Assembly (NCBI GenBank): GCA_903921605.1
Contig: CAIXQV010001281.1
Coordinates: forward strand, 1-11,809
DNA from: an uncultured Planctomycetaceae bacterium
Lineage (GTDB): Bacteria; Planctomycetota; Planctomycetia; Planctomycetales; Planctomycetaceae
DNA: 11,809 nt
Reading direction: 5' to 3'
The translations under genes and the position numbers were made by a program. Below, piece by piece: positions 1-7,220 of this stretch. The notes beneath the pieces are model-generated. The model saw only the letters and a list, made by a program, of their open reading frames with translations, was not told the DNA's origin and ran no database searches. Position 1 is the stretch's first letter. Each line of letters opens with the position of its first letter.

Positions 1-1
1 A

Positions 2-109
2 TCATTAAAAGAACGCAATCTGATTGTGATTGGACTCAGTTGCGGCTACACGATCGTAATCCTGTCTGTAATGTACTCGCTCGTGTTGTTGGTCAGCTCT
101 TTGACGTGA
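2..109 (+). CDS. 3' end of an unidentified membrane protein
   Basis: The frame is open from the window edge and ends at TGA 107-109, giving 35 residues. A charged start (SLKERN) is followed by one long hydrophobic stretch, about residues 7-33, which would be a C-terminal transmembrane helix. The stop lies 9 bases before the GTG of the channel gene and in the same frame, so the two genes are probably co-transcribed and the protein may belong to the same membrane complex. Too little is visible to name a family. A short chance frame is possible, but the clean hydrophobic helix and tight spacing argue for a real gene end. Confidence 0.55.
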   Translation, partial: SLKERNLIVIGLSCGYTIVILSVMYSLVLLVSSLT

Positions 110-118
110 TGTTGGTTC

Positions 119-1003
119 GTGTCATTTCCTTCGGATAACCTCATGAGTTCGTCAGATCCATTACCGCCACTTTGCTGGAATCGCATGGATATCGAGCAGC
201 GACTTTACGGTGGTGGCGGGCGGTTTACGCGAGTCAATATGCTGCGGACTTCAATCATAGGATTGTTGTTGACAGTTCTGTTTTATCTGCCGCTGATTGC
301 CTTTCCCAAGCTGACGTTATCTCAGATGTTTCTTGAACGCGGCTCAACACCCTATGCGATCGTCTTTCTGTCTGCCTGGGCCAGCGTCGCACTGCTGATC
401 AAATGGCGAAAACTCATCCTGCAAAGAAAAGCTCTGCAAGAAGAGTATCGAGTCGTCCCGTCGGCAGCCAATTTCATTCTGGCGGCCACCACGGTCGACG
501 TTGTCATGAACAACATCCATCGCACGGTCGATGACCCTCGGCATTTTGTGCTGTTCAATCGCATTCAGATTGCTCTGTCGAATCTTCGGAACCTCGGGCG
601 AGTCGGTGACGTCGAGGACATCCTGCGGGCTCAGGGAGGACACGACGAATCGTCTTTGGACACCAGCTACTCGGTCTTGAACAGTTTTGTCTGGGCAATT
701 CCGGTCCTGGGATTTATCGGAACTGTCCTCGGATTATCTCAGGCCATCAGTCAGTTCGGAGGTGTGCTGCAGGGCGCGGGCGAAATGGATGCGATCAAAC
801 AATCACTGCAGGGTGTGACAGCGGGGCTGGCGACAGCCTTTGAGACGACTCTGGAAGCTCTCGTCGCGGCACTTCTGATTCAACTGTGGCTGACATTCCT
901 GAAGAAAAGCGAAGAAGAATTTCTCGACGAGTGTACTGAATACTGCACGCGCAATGTGGTGAATAAACTGCGAATCATGGTTTACGAAGCAGGCGCGGAG
1001 TAA
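119..1003 (+). CDS. MotA/TolQ/ExbB-family proton channel protein
   Basis: Predicted inner-membrane channel subunit that uses ion flow to drive a partner protein. The 294 residues contain four hydrophobic segments at about 44-62, 79-96, 188-210 and 235-260. A cytoplasmic loop of about 90 residues lies between the second and third, and the C-terminal tail is short. This four-helix plan is MotA-like; ExbB and TolQ have three. The family signature is clear in the third helix (AIPVLGFIGTVLGLSQAI, with Pro195) and the fourth (GLATAFETTLEALVAALL, with polar Thr residues). The frame opens with GTG at 119, just after an in-frame stop. ATG 143 (residue 9) is an equally plausible start, and neither has a good ribosome binding site. 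It is followed after 4 bases by the next gene, as in an operon. Family membership is secure; the cargo is unknown. Confidence 0.9.
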   Translation: MSFPSDNLMSSSDPLPPLCWNRMDIEQRLYGGGGRFTRVNMLRTSIIGLLLTVLFYLPLIAFPKLTLSQMFLERGSTPYAIVFLSAWASVALLIKWRKLILQRKALQEEYRVVPSAANFILAATTVDVVMNNIHRTVDDPRHFVLFNRIQIALSNLRNLGRVGDVEDILRAQGGHDESSLDTSYSVLNSFVWAIPVLGFIGTVLGLSQAISQFGGVLQGAGEMDAIKQSLQGVTAGLATAFETTLEALVAALLIQLWLTFLKKSEEEFLDECTEYCTRNVVNKLRIMVYEAGAE

Positions 1004-1007
1004 CAAC

Positions 1008-1925
1008 TTGAACGCTCCGGACATCACCGCGAAGACTCAGGCGACCGATCGTTCGGCGACAAAACAATCGCCAGGGATCCAGAGGTCGCGTCCGCGGTTT
1101 CTTGTTCCGATGGTGGCATCGATCGCTGTTCAGATGACTTCTGTGCTGACACTCATCATGCTGTTGCTGCTGATGATTTCTGCACGGCCCGGTGATGGCG
1201 GCAATGATGGCGGCGGCAGTGGAAATGGAAGTTCCGGACAGGATGGTCAGGGCGAGTTCGCGGTGGCCGCAACCGGCAGTGGTTCGCAGACCAATGCTAA
1301 CGCCGCCGGTGATGCAGTCTCTGTGGCTCAGCCTGTTGACGCGGCGGAATCCGACCGAACAGCGTCCGCTCCTCCTGCAAACCCCAGGACTCCACCGCAA
1401 AACGCCGGCCTTCCAATGACCGCGCAGACGGAGAATCGGAAGAAGCTCTTTGTGATGCCCGACTTTCCCGCGCCGGCAGCGAATCTGGAGCCAGCCGGGG
1501 CTGGTGGAGGCAGTGGCTTCTCGGACCTTGAAGAACGACTGCGTCGTGCCGGAGCACAGACCGGCGATGTCCAGATTTCACTCGCCTGGAACAACGGCAA
1601 TGATCTTGATTTGCATGTTGAAACGCCGGGTGGCGAAAAGATCTTTTTCAATCAGCGTGAATCGTCCTGTGGTGGCGAACTGGATGTCGACATGAATGCC
1701 GCAGGAGCAGAATCGAATACGCCGGTCGAAAATGTCTTCTGGCCAGCGGATGGTTCACCGAAAGGGCGATATCGTGTTCTGGTGCATCACTACGCGAAAC
1801 ACGGTGGTCCCGATCCGACTCGGTATCAGATCACAGTCAAGGTGAAAGGCGTAGCAAAGAAATACAACGGTTCAGTAAAAGATGGTGATCCTCTGCAGAT
1901 GGTGAATGAATTTGAGGTGGAGTGA
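1008..1925 (+). CDS. Single-pass membrane protein with C-terminal DUF2135/YfaP-like domain
   Basis: I chose the TTG start because GGAG (997-1000) sits 7 bases upstream and the preceding gene ends 4 bases before it. The 305-residue product has a short basic cytoplasmic N-terminus, one transmembrane helix at about 33-58, a Gly/Ser/Ala/Pro-rich low-complexity linker at about 61-172, and a globular C-terminal domain at about 187-304. The domain pattern resembles the beta-rich DUF2135/YfaP family: LAWNNGNDLDLHVETPGGE, then a CGGELDVD stretch, ENVFWP and GRYRVLVHHY. The topology is that of ExbD or MotB (one helix, large exported part), but no acidic residue lies in or at the helix, so it is unlikely to carry protons itself. 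I infer an accessory subunit of the neighbouring channel. The domain call rests on motif memory, not on a search. Confidence 0.8.
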   Translation: MNAPDITAKTQATDRSATKQSPGIQRSRPRFLVPMVASIAVQMTSVLTLIMLLLLMISARPGDGGNDGGGSGNGSSGQDGQGEFAVAATGSGSQTNANAAGDAVSVAQPVDAAESDRTASAPPANPRTPPQNAGLPMTAQTENRKKLFVMPDFPAPAANLEPAGAGGGSGFSDLEERLRRAGAQTGDVQISLAWNNGNDLDLHVETPGGEKIFFNQRESSCGGELDVDMNAAGAESNTPVENVFWPADGSPKGRYRVLVHHYAKHGGPDPTRYQITVKVKGVAKKYNGSVKDGDPLQMVNEFEVE

Positions 1926-1970
1926 TTCTCTGGCAAATGTAATCGAGACGATTTTCAGAAACTGGTTTTC

Positions 1971-2768
1971 ATGAGCCGACGTAAAGGCAACTCTGTTCCC
2001 TTCTCGCTGTTCGCGTTTCAGGACATCATTACGTCCGTGACCGGCATTATTTTGCTGATCACGATGATGATGGCCGTGGAACTTGTGCAGAACATGCAGC
2101 GCGCCGCCTCCGCGCCGCAGGAACAGAAATCGCCAGCCATTGAGGGAACTCTGCGCGGCGCGATTGAAGATAATACTCAGGAAATCGTGCGTCTGGAGCG
2201 ATTGCTGGAAGAAACCACCACCATCCGCTTCGATGGGGATGCCCTGCGGAGACGACTGGCGAACCTGAGTGCAGCCACTGCGGAACTGGAGAAGCAAACG
2301 ACACGGATCGAGGTGACTCAGAAGGACATCGAACAACGCAAGGCGGAACTGGCTAAGCAGTCGAAGGATCTGACGCCGGAGTCCATTGAGGAACTCGCTC
2401 AGGAACAGCGTGAGATCGCTCAGCAGATTGAAGCCATGCGACAGGCGAACCGAGTTATCTTCAATCGTCCGCAAGGAGCTGCCAAATCGCCATGGTTAGT
2501 GGAGCTGAATTCAGACAGGATCCTTGCCGCGGAGATGGGTGCTAATCGTCCTCCACAGGCATTTGCCAGTGCGGCAGAGTTTCTTGCGTGGGTAGGCAGT
2601 CAGAACAATGGAGCCATCTATTTCGTGATTCTCGTCAAACCAGACAGCATTGAAACCTTTGCTTCCCTGCGTCAGGAACTTCAGGATCGTCAGTTTGAAG
2701 TCGGCTACGATCTGCTGCGGGCCGATCAGACGGCGATTGATCCAAACACAGGAGCCGGAGCACCATGA
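1971..2768 (+). CDS. MotB/ExbD-like single-pass coiled-coil protein (first of a paralogous pair)
   Basis: This 265-residue protein is predicted to lie mainly in the periplasm, anchored by one N-terminal helix at about 12-37. The helix entrance reads FAFQDIITSVTGIILLITM. Asp18 followed by xxT resembles the MotB pattern AxxDxxT, where the aspartate carries the proton. Residues 62-160 are rich in Glu, Gln, Arg and Leu and look like a long coiled coil. Residues 174-252 form a small domain whose core (YFVILVKPDS, then FASLRQEL) is shared with the next gene. No OmpA-type peptidoglycan-binding domain is visible, unlike flagellar MotB. ATG 1971 comes 45 bases after the previous gene without a convincing ribosome binding site. 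The last four bases overlap the next start (ATGA), indicating translational coupling. The role as channel partner is inference from topology, Asp position and gene order. Confidence 0.85.
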   Translation: MSRRKGNSVPFSLFAFQDIITSVTGIILLITMMMAVELVQNMQRAASAPQEQKSPAIEGTLRGAIEDNTQEIVRLERLLEETTTIRFDGDALRRRLANLSAATAELEKQTTRIEVTQKDIEQRKAELAKQSKDLTPESIEELAQEQREIAQQIEAMRQANRVIFNRPQGAAKSPWLVELNSDRILAAEMGANRPPQAFASAAEFLAWVGSQNNGAIYFVILVKPDSIETFASLRQELQDRQFEVGYDLLRADQTAIDPNTGAGAP

Positions 2769-3676
2769 GTCGCAGAGGAGCCCCGAGCGGAGACAGTCTG
2801 GATCTGTTGCTGGATACGATCTGCAACACGTTTGGCGGTATCCTGTTTATCGCGATGCTGGTTGTAATTTTGACGAATCAGATGAGCCGTGAAGCATCGC
2901 CGACAGAACCAACAGCACAGAACAGCCGAGCTTTGCGGACCATGCGAGGTCAGTTATCGGAGTCTGATGCAACGCTAACGAAACTGCGTCAGGCTGTGCG
3001 ACAAAAGGAAGACCTTGAACGCCAGTTTGCAGATCCCGACAGCCGCGAGCTGCTGACCACGTTGCATGAACTGGATGACGATACAACGTCGATGATCATG
3101 GATCGTAACGAGAAGCTTGCGAACGTCGCTGAGTCGCAGGCGTCCCTGATTGAATCGGCTCGGGAACTAGAGCGACTGACACAGATGCTGGCCGAAGCTC
3201 AGTTACGGCTGGAGCGGAAGAAGCAGGTTTTGCAGAACGAAACAGCATTGCGAAGTCGGACTTCCCAGACACCAAAGCAGCGGGCGACTCAAAAGACTCC
3301 GGTCGCCTACTTTCTGAAGGGCGGTCGACTTTGTGCGGTTGCGAAGAAAGATGAAAATGGTGCTGCGGTGCCGAACGATGACGAAGTCAGATTCGTGGAT
3401 GACCCGGCCGGTGGTAAGTACGTGGAACCGATCGAGAATGCTGGACTGCCGATCGCCCCCGATGGATCGAACGCCGAACAGATTGGGGAGAAACTGAGCT
3501 CCTTTGAGAAAGAAAAAAATTACCTTTCAATTCTGGTCTACAAGGATTCATTCGCGAATTTTGAATCGCTGAAAAATGAAATGATTCGATCAGGGTTCGA
3601 GTATCAACTGGTTCCGTTTCCAGATAGCGAAAAAGCCTACATCGGCGACCAAACCGAACCCGCGCTGGTCCAGTGA
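2765..3676 (+). CDS. MotB/ExbD-like single-pass coiled-coil protein (second of a paralogous pair)
   Basis: This 303-residue protein has the same plan as the previous gene. A short MSRR cytoplasmic start is followed by one helix at about 13-38 (DSLDLLLDTICNTFGGILFI, with Asp17), a coiled-coil region at about 55-165, and a C-terminal domain at about 178-290. Asp17 aligns with Asp18 of the neighbour when one gap is placed in the first ten residues. The C-terminal core YLSILVYKDS then FESLKNEM (253-274) matches the neighbour's core. An extra segment at about 195-250, rich in Asp, Glu, Asn and Pro, is absent from the neighbour. ATG 2765 overlaps the upstream stop by four bases and has GGAG at 2757-2760, so it is translationally coupled. 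This probably secures equal amounts of both partners. The function as a second, non-identical B-type motor subunit is inferred. Confidence 0.85.
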   Translation: MSRRGAPSGDSLDLLLDTICNTFGGILFIAMLVVILTNQMSREASPTEPTAQNSRALRTMRGQLSESDATLTKLRQAVRQKEDLERQFADPDSRELLTTLHELDDDTTSMIMDRNEKLANVAESQASLIESARELERLTQMLAEAQLRLERKKQVLQNETALRSRTSQTPKQRATQKTPVAYFLKGGRLCAVAKKDENGAAVPNDDEVRFVDDPAGGKYVEPIENAGLPIAPDGSNAEQIGEKLSSFEKEKNYLSILVYKDSFANFESLKNEMIRSGFEYQLVPFPDSEKAYIGDQTEPALVQ

Positions 3677-4014
3677 TGATCCATGAAAGAAATCGACCAG
3701 CCTGGAAGTCGATTCCCTCCTCGTATTGAAGGCCCTGATTTTGCGGGAAATCGCATAGATCGGGCCGACATACGCAAGACTGAAGAAAGCAGAATACCGT
3801 GCCCGCTGACTTGATGATTCGCGTCGGATCAAGTGAGACGTCATCGAGATAACCCAACTCCGCAGAAAACTGCCGAGACTCCACACGCGGAAACGCAGCT
3901 CCCGGTACGGCACTGCACAGCACAGAGAAACTGCGATTCTCTGAAGAGCTCAGTGCTCGTATAGTCCGCCCCATGGACTTCATGACAACTCCCCCTCAGA
4001 GTGTGGAATCAAGA
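3677..4014. other. Gene-poor spacer between motor cluster and lipoprotein gene
   Basis: I see no convincing gene here. A 43-codon frame at 3683-3814 (+) lacks a ribosome binding site, and longer minus-strand frames run far into the preceding gene's antisense. Small inverted repeats are present: ACTTGAT/ATCAAGT (3809-3815 with 3828-3834) and AGAGAA/TTCTCT (3924-3929 with 3937-3942). Neither is followed by a T-run, so neither is a clear terminator. Confidence 0.4.
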
Positions 4015-4812
4015 ATGGGATCAGCAACAAGGAACCCGTTATTGGTAGTTTTGGCGATCGGTTGTATTTTCACGGGCTGCCAGATTGGTCAGGACTTGCA
4101 CTCAAGCTCTCTGACCGATACCGGCACAATGTCGGAAGATAAATCGGCGGTGGTGGACGAGCTAGGGCCGGTTGCCGTTCTCAAGCGAGGGCGGCCGTTG
4201 TTGCCAAAGTTCAGACACGCAGCGAAACAGCGAGTTCAGGGAGCTGGATATGAATTGCGCGGCTCGGTCGAAGAGAGAACATTTAGACATCTCAGCGGCA
4301 CGATGGCCAGCGTGTTCTACTTTACAGAACTCAAAGATGATGGCATCGGCGCGGGGGCTGTGAAGATCAAGAACTCGGGCCACAGCAAAGCGCTTGTCCA
4401 GATCGACTGTGAGACGGTCGGTGAATGCACCATTCTCGAGCCGGTGGTTGGTTTGTCCGACATCACGTATGCTCGCCCTGTTGCATTGGCCGATGGAGAA
4501 CAAGTTTCGATCGGCAGTGTGAAGGTTGGCCCCAGACAATTCAGCGTCGTTTCAAAATGTCGGCACATCGGCGAACAGGGAGCCGTGTCGGTGTTCTTTA
4601 ACGGACGGAATCGGTCGATCTGGCATGACTATGAACTCGAAGGCCGCGTTGTTGCGAAACGCTTGCGTCCTCCTGAAGAGGCGGTTGAGATCTCCCCGGA
4701 TCTGAGCCATGAAGAACAGCTTTGCATCGCGGCCGACATGTACTTTCGACTAAGGGAAGATCGCGTCGCCGAGAGAGCACGAAATACAGTCTTCATACCG
4801 GTTTACTATTAA
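4015..4812 (+). CDS. Putative lipoprotein of unknown function
   Basis: I do not recognise the family. With ATG 4015 the product has 265 residues and a compact lipoprotein signal: MGSATRNP, a hydrophobic core LLVVLAIGCIF, and a TGC lipobox with Cys22. The frame opens earlier at ATG 3973, but that start lacks a ribosome binding site and would give an unusually long 22-residue polar leader. A weak GGA about 7 bases before 4015 favours the later start. The mature part is soluble and mixed in charge, with no further membrane helix. It contains Cys132, Cys138, Cys182 and Cys237, some of which might pair after export. The middle (about 97-215) has alternating hydrophobic residues suggestive of beta strands. 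It stands alone, 338 bases after the motor cluster and 514 before the DUF1559 gene, so context gives no clear role. Confidence 0.75.
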   Translation: MGSATRNPLLVVLAIGCIFTGCQIGQDLHSSSLTDTGTMSEDKSAVVDELGPVAVLKRGRPLLPKFRHAAKQRVQGAGYELRGSVEERTFRHLSGTMASVFYFTELKDDGIGAGAVKIKNSGHSKALVQIDCETVGECTILEPVVGLSDITYARPVALADGEQVSIGSVKVGPRQFSVVSKCRHIGEQGAVSVFFNGRNRSIWHDYELEGRVVAKRLRPPEEAVEISPDLSHEEQLCIAADMYFRLREDRVAERARNTVFIPVYY

Positions 4813-5326
4813 AGCTCGTCCAACCATGACGCGCGGGATCGTTTTTTTGCGGGCCGAACCGAACAGCGATAACTCCCAAGTCCTGAGGAATTTCGCGCAC
4901 TTACGTCGGTCAGAACTGATGAACTCCCGGCGACCCGTGACGCTTGATTTTCGAGCCGCTGAAAGTCGCAGCTTTCGATGTGCGGCCTCAATAGTGGAAC
5001 CGCTCACGGCTCTAGTCGCCCCTAAGCCGATCAGTGGACTACTTCGCACTGCTCGCCTGCCTGGAATTTCTGTAGTAAGGGCCAACACATTGCCGGGAAT
5101 TAAGGCAGCTTCGATTTGAGTTTATCGCTGAAAATGAGATCATGGGCATCGCTGATAATCAAGCGAACGCACGTTCAGGACCTGAAAGGTTGATTCACGT
5201 CATCAGTCTCCATCGCGTGAGAATGCTTTGGCAGGCCGGAACAGCATTTGCGAGAAAAGGGATTGCTTAAAGCAGTTGGTGAGGGGTTGGATATTCGTTG
5301 TTTTTCTTGTCGGGGAGTTTCCTGCA
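4813..5326. other. 514-base spacer without a supported gene
   Basis: A 97-codon frame on + (4826-5119) and a 112-codon frame on - (4750-5088) overlap each other. Neither has a recognisable motif, and the + frame has no ribosome binding site; the - frame runs into the lipoprotein gene. Both are probably chance frames. The final 200 bases presumably hold the promoter of the DUF1559 gene, but no -35/-10 pair is convincing. Confidence 0.4.
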
Positions 5327-6337
5327 ATGCGTACCAAGAATCGTGGTTTTACTCTGATCGAGTTGCTGGTTGTGATCGCCATTATCGCGATCCTGATTGC
5401 TCTGCTGTTGCCTGCCGTGCAACAAGCTCGTGAAGCCGCTCGCCGAACACAATGCAAAAACAATCTGAAGCAGATTGGACTCGCATTGCACAACTATGAG
5501 TCAACACATAGCTGTTTGCCCCCGGGGTCCATTATTGCGTCTGGCGGAGTTGGCGTGACCAGCGAAGCGTCGCCGCATGCTTTTATTCTTCCGTTCTTCG
5601 AGCAGGCCGCTGCTTACAGTGCCTTCAACTTCAATGTTTCCATCAACACCCACGCCAGTAATTTGGCAGCACGAGAATTCAAATTGCCGATGCTTCAGTG
5701 TCCTTCCCAGCCAAGCTCTCCGGCATTTGTATTGGCGGGGACACAGTGTCCCAATGGATGCGGCACAACGAACTATGTTCAAAGCCTTGGAAACAACTCC
5801 AACTACGGTGTTGTGAATGGACCATTCAGCCGCAGATCCAACACAAAAATGCGTGACTTTACCGACGGCCTGAGCAACACAGCACTGTTTTCTGAAATTC
5901 GCCTCGGCCCCGCAGCTGGTTCGCCAACCACTGGCATTGTCGCGGCAGGCGACCCCAACGATTATAACGTGGCAACTCAACTGGCATTTGCGACGTTCGA
6001 TGCCGGAAGCTCTTTAGGAAATGGCGATACCTATTGGAACTCAGGCTGCGACAACCGAGCGTTGTCAGCATTCCTGTATCGCGGGAAACAGTATTACCGC
6101 GGCGGTGTTTACACCACGTTCTACTCTCATACTTTGACTCCGAACTCGAAGAGTCGCGACTGCATTCGATCTGTTGGTCTTGATCGAGGACATTTGGCCG
6201 CTCGCAGTTATCACGTCGGTGGAATTCAGGCTGTTTTGGGTGATGGTGCTGTCCGCTTTGTAAGCGACAATATTGACAGCAACATCTGGCGTGCTGTTGG
6301 AACCATGGGGCGTGGTGAGGTGCTTGGCGAGTTCTAG
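5327..6337 (+). CDS. DUF1559 domain protein with prepilin-type N-terminal methylation signal
   Basis: Member of the large planctomycete DUF1559 family: exported, pseudopilin-like proteins whose molecular function is not established. I chose ATG 5327 over the longer frame starting at 5228 because GGGGAG (5312-5317) sits 9 bases upstream and the prepilin signal then begins at once. The signal is [20 protein letters not shown], with cleavage after Gly7 and Glu12 at the +5 position, followed by a hydrophobic helix to about residue 31. The family landmarks follow: [20 protein letters not shown] (32-51), the HNYES...LPPG stretch (55-67), and a closing block [16 protein letters not shown] with a GEVLGEF end (302-336). 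The 336 residues match the usual family size. Downstream lie a small lipoprotein and a beta-propeller protein, common company for this family. The central part has several cysteines (125, 141, 145, 241, 279). Confidence 0.95.
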   Translation: MRTKNRGFTLIELLVVIAIIAILIALLLPAVQQAREAARRTQCKNNLKQIGLALHNYESTHSCLPPGSIIASGGVGVTSEASPHAFILPFFEQAAAYSAFNFNVSINTHASNLAAREFKLPMLQCPSQPSSPAFVLAGTQCPNGCGTTNYVQSLGNNSNYGVVNGPFSRRSNTKMRDFTDGLSNTALFSEIRLGPAAGSPTTGIVAAGDPNDYNVATQLAFATFDAGSSLGNGDTYWNSGCDNRALSAFLYRGKQYYRGGVYTTFYSHTLTPNSKSRDCIRSVGLDRGHLAARSYHVGGIQAVLGDGAVRFVSDNIDSNIWRAVGTMGRGEVLGEF

Positions 6338-6372
6338 CCTGGCAGATTTCTGATAATGTTGACTCTCTTCCG

Positions 6373-6394
6373 TCACGCATGTTCAAATGCGTGA
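6373..6394 (+). terminator. Hairpin after the DUF1559 gene, possible terminator
   Basis: TCACGCAT and ATGCGTGA form a perfect 8-bp stem around a 6-base loop, 35 bases after the stop. It is not followed by a T-run; A-runs follow instead. It is therefore not a classic intrinsic terminator and may instead act in mRNA stability or as a Rho-assisted end. Confidence 0.35.
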
Positions 6395-6439
6395 TGGACT
6401 CAAAAAAGCTTCGAAAAAAAACTTGTCTAAATCGCTCCT

Positions 6440-6473
6440 GGAGACACCAATCTTTTCGATGATTGGCGACTCC
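6440..6473. repeat. Imperfect hairpin in the DUF1559-lipoprotein spacer
   Basis: GGAGACACCAATC pairs with GATTGGCGACTCC around an 8-base loop, with 11 of 13 positions complementary. There is no adjacent T-run. It may be an RNA structure in the 5' leader of the lipoprotein transcript or a decayed palindromic repeat. Confidence 0.4.
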
Positions 6474-6497
6474 TGTCTGTCACAGTAGATTCGATTG

Positions 6498-6516
6498 CGG
6501 TTGGTGTTTCCAACCG
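6498..6516. repeat. Short perfect hairpin in the DUF1559-lipoprotein spacer
   Basis: CGGTTGG and CCAACCG form a perfect 7-bp stem with the 5-base loop TGTTT. It is the third hairpin in about 145 bases. Without a T-run it is unlikely to be a classic terminator. Confidence 0.4.
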
Positions 6517-6664
6517 TAACCTCCGTGGGCGTTCCGGGGCCAAGTTCAGCATTCACAGGTCGGTTTCAGAACTTGCCGCTGTGGATCGAGCCTTAGAAAA
6601 CCTGACAGACGTTCGTTCCTCTGTTCTCTCCTCTTTCCTGCCATTCGCGAGGATGCTTTCTTCG

Positions 6665-7120
6665 ATGACTCGTTTTGCGAAAATGCTTTTCCTGCCGCTC
6701 TTGCTGAACTGTATCGGCTGTAGTTCAGATCCAGGCCCCGTCGCAACAGATGAACCGAGTGTGGCTGCGTCCGGAATCGTCACGTTCAAGGGGCAACCGC
6801 TGGCAGGATATCAGGTAGTGCTGATGCCTGAAGGAGATCGGCGGCCAGCTATGGGAGTAACAGACGCTGAAGGCAAATTTGTGCTTGGGACAAACGCCCC
6901 CGGCGATGGTGCCCCACCGGGAAAAAGTAAGGTTGCCATCGTTTGGGCCGGGCCCGAAACAACTGTCGATGCGGTCGACCAATCAGCGATTGACGATCCC
7001 TCGAAAATGCCGAAACCCTCTGTCGTGATTCCAGAGACGTTTTCGAATCCTGAGACTTCAGAACTAACCGCAGAAGTCCCTGAAGCGGGAACAAGCGAAC
7101 TTAAATTTGAGCTGAAGTGA
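6665..7120 (+). CDS. Small lipoprotein with transthyretin-like/carboxypeptidase-regulatory-like domain
   Basis: This 151-residue exported protein is of a type often found beside DUF1559 genes in planctomycetes. I chose ATG 6665: GAGG (6649-6652) lies 12 bases upstream and the product opens with MTRFAKMLFLPLLLNCIGC, a normal-length lipoprotein signal ending at Cys19. Earlier in-frame starts (GTG 6581, ATG 6653) would add an unusual leader. The lipobox CIGC is slightly off consensus, since the -3 residue is Cys. The mature part has the family pattern: SGIVTFKGQPLAGYQVVLMP (36-55), RPAMGVTDAEGKFVL (60-74), then a GDGAPPGKSKVAIVW stretch (80-94) and a C-terminal strand ending in LKFELK. This is one immunoglobulin-like beta sandwich. 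Its role is unknown; it probably sits on a membrane surface. The next gene's chosen start is 100 bases downstream. Confidence 0.85.
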   Translation: MTRFAKMLFLPLLLNCIGCSSDPGPVATDEPSVAASGIVTFKGQPLAGYQVVLMPEGDRRPAMGVTDAEGKFVLGTNAPGDGAPPGKSKVAIVWAGPETTVDAVDQSAIDDPSKMPKPSVVIPETFSNPETSELTAEVPEAGTSELKFELK

Positions 7121-7220
7121 ATTGAGTTTTTCGCTTGATGACTCCCTGCTCGGTCGAGTCGTCTGGACAAATGAGGGTAACTCGCCTGAGAAGCCTCGCC
7201 CACAGAACGGGAGAATTTCT

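Larger units (their letters stand above)
6338..6664. other. 327-base spacer with three consecutive hairpins
   Basis: Between the DUF1559 gene and the small lipoprotein gene there is no supported gene. It holds three inverted repeats: 6373-6394 (8-bp perfect stem), 6440-6473 (13 positions, two mismatches) and 6498-6516 (7-bp perfect stem). An in-frame GTG at 6581 would extend the next gene backwards, but the added residues do not fit its signal peptide. Confidence 0.5.

Noticed and set aside
119..3676. Zorya anti-phage system
   Set aside because: The channel gene resembles ZorA only at family level. There is no OmpA-type ZorB and no ZorC, ZorD or ZorE partner, so a Zorya call is unsupported. 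A defence role is not excluded.
3683..3814. 43-codon + strand frame directly after the second coiled-coil gene
   Set aside because: The composition is plausible, but it has no ribosome binding site, no motif and no membrane segment. It could be a remnant, but I cannot support it as a gene.
3387..3983. Minus-strand open frame of 198 codons
   Set aside because: Nearly half of it is antisense to the well-supported coiled-coil gene, it has no recognisable motif, and other minus frames are open over the same bases.
4826..5119. 97-codon + strand frame behind the lipoprotein gene
   Set aside because: It has no ribosome binding site and no motif, and a minus-strand frame of similar length overlaps it. 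Both look like chance.
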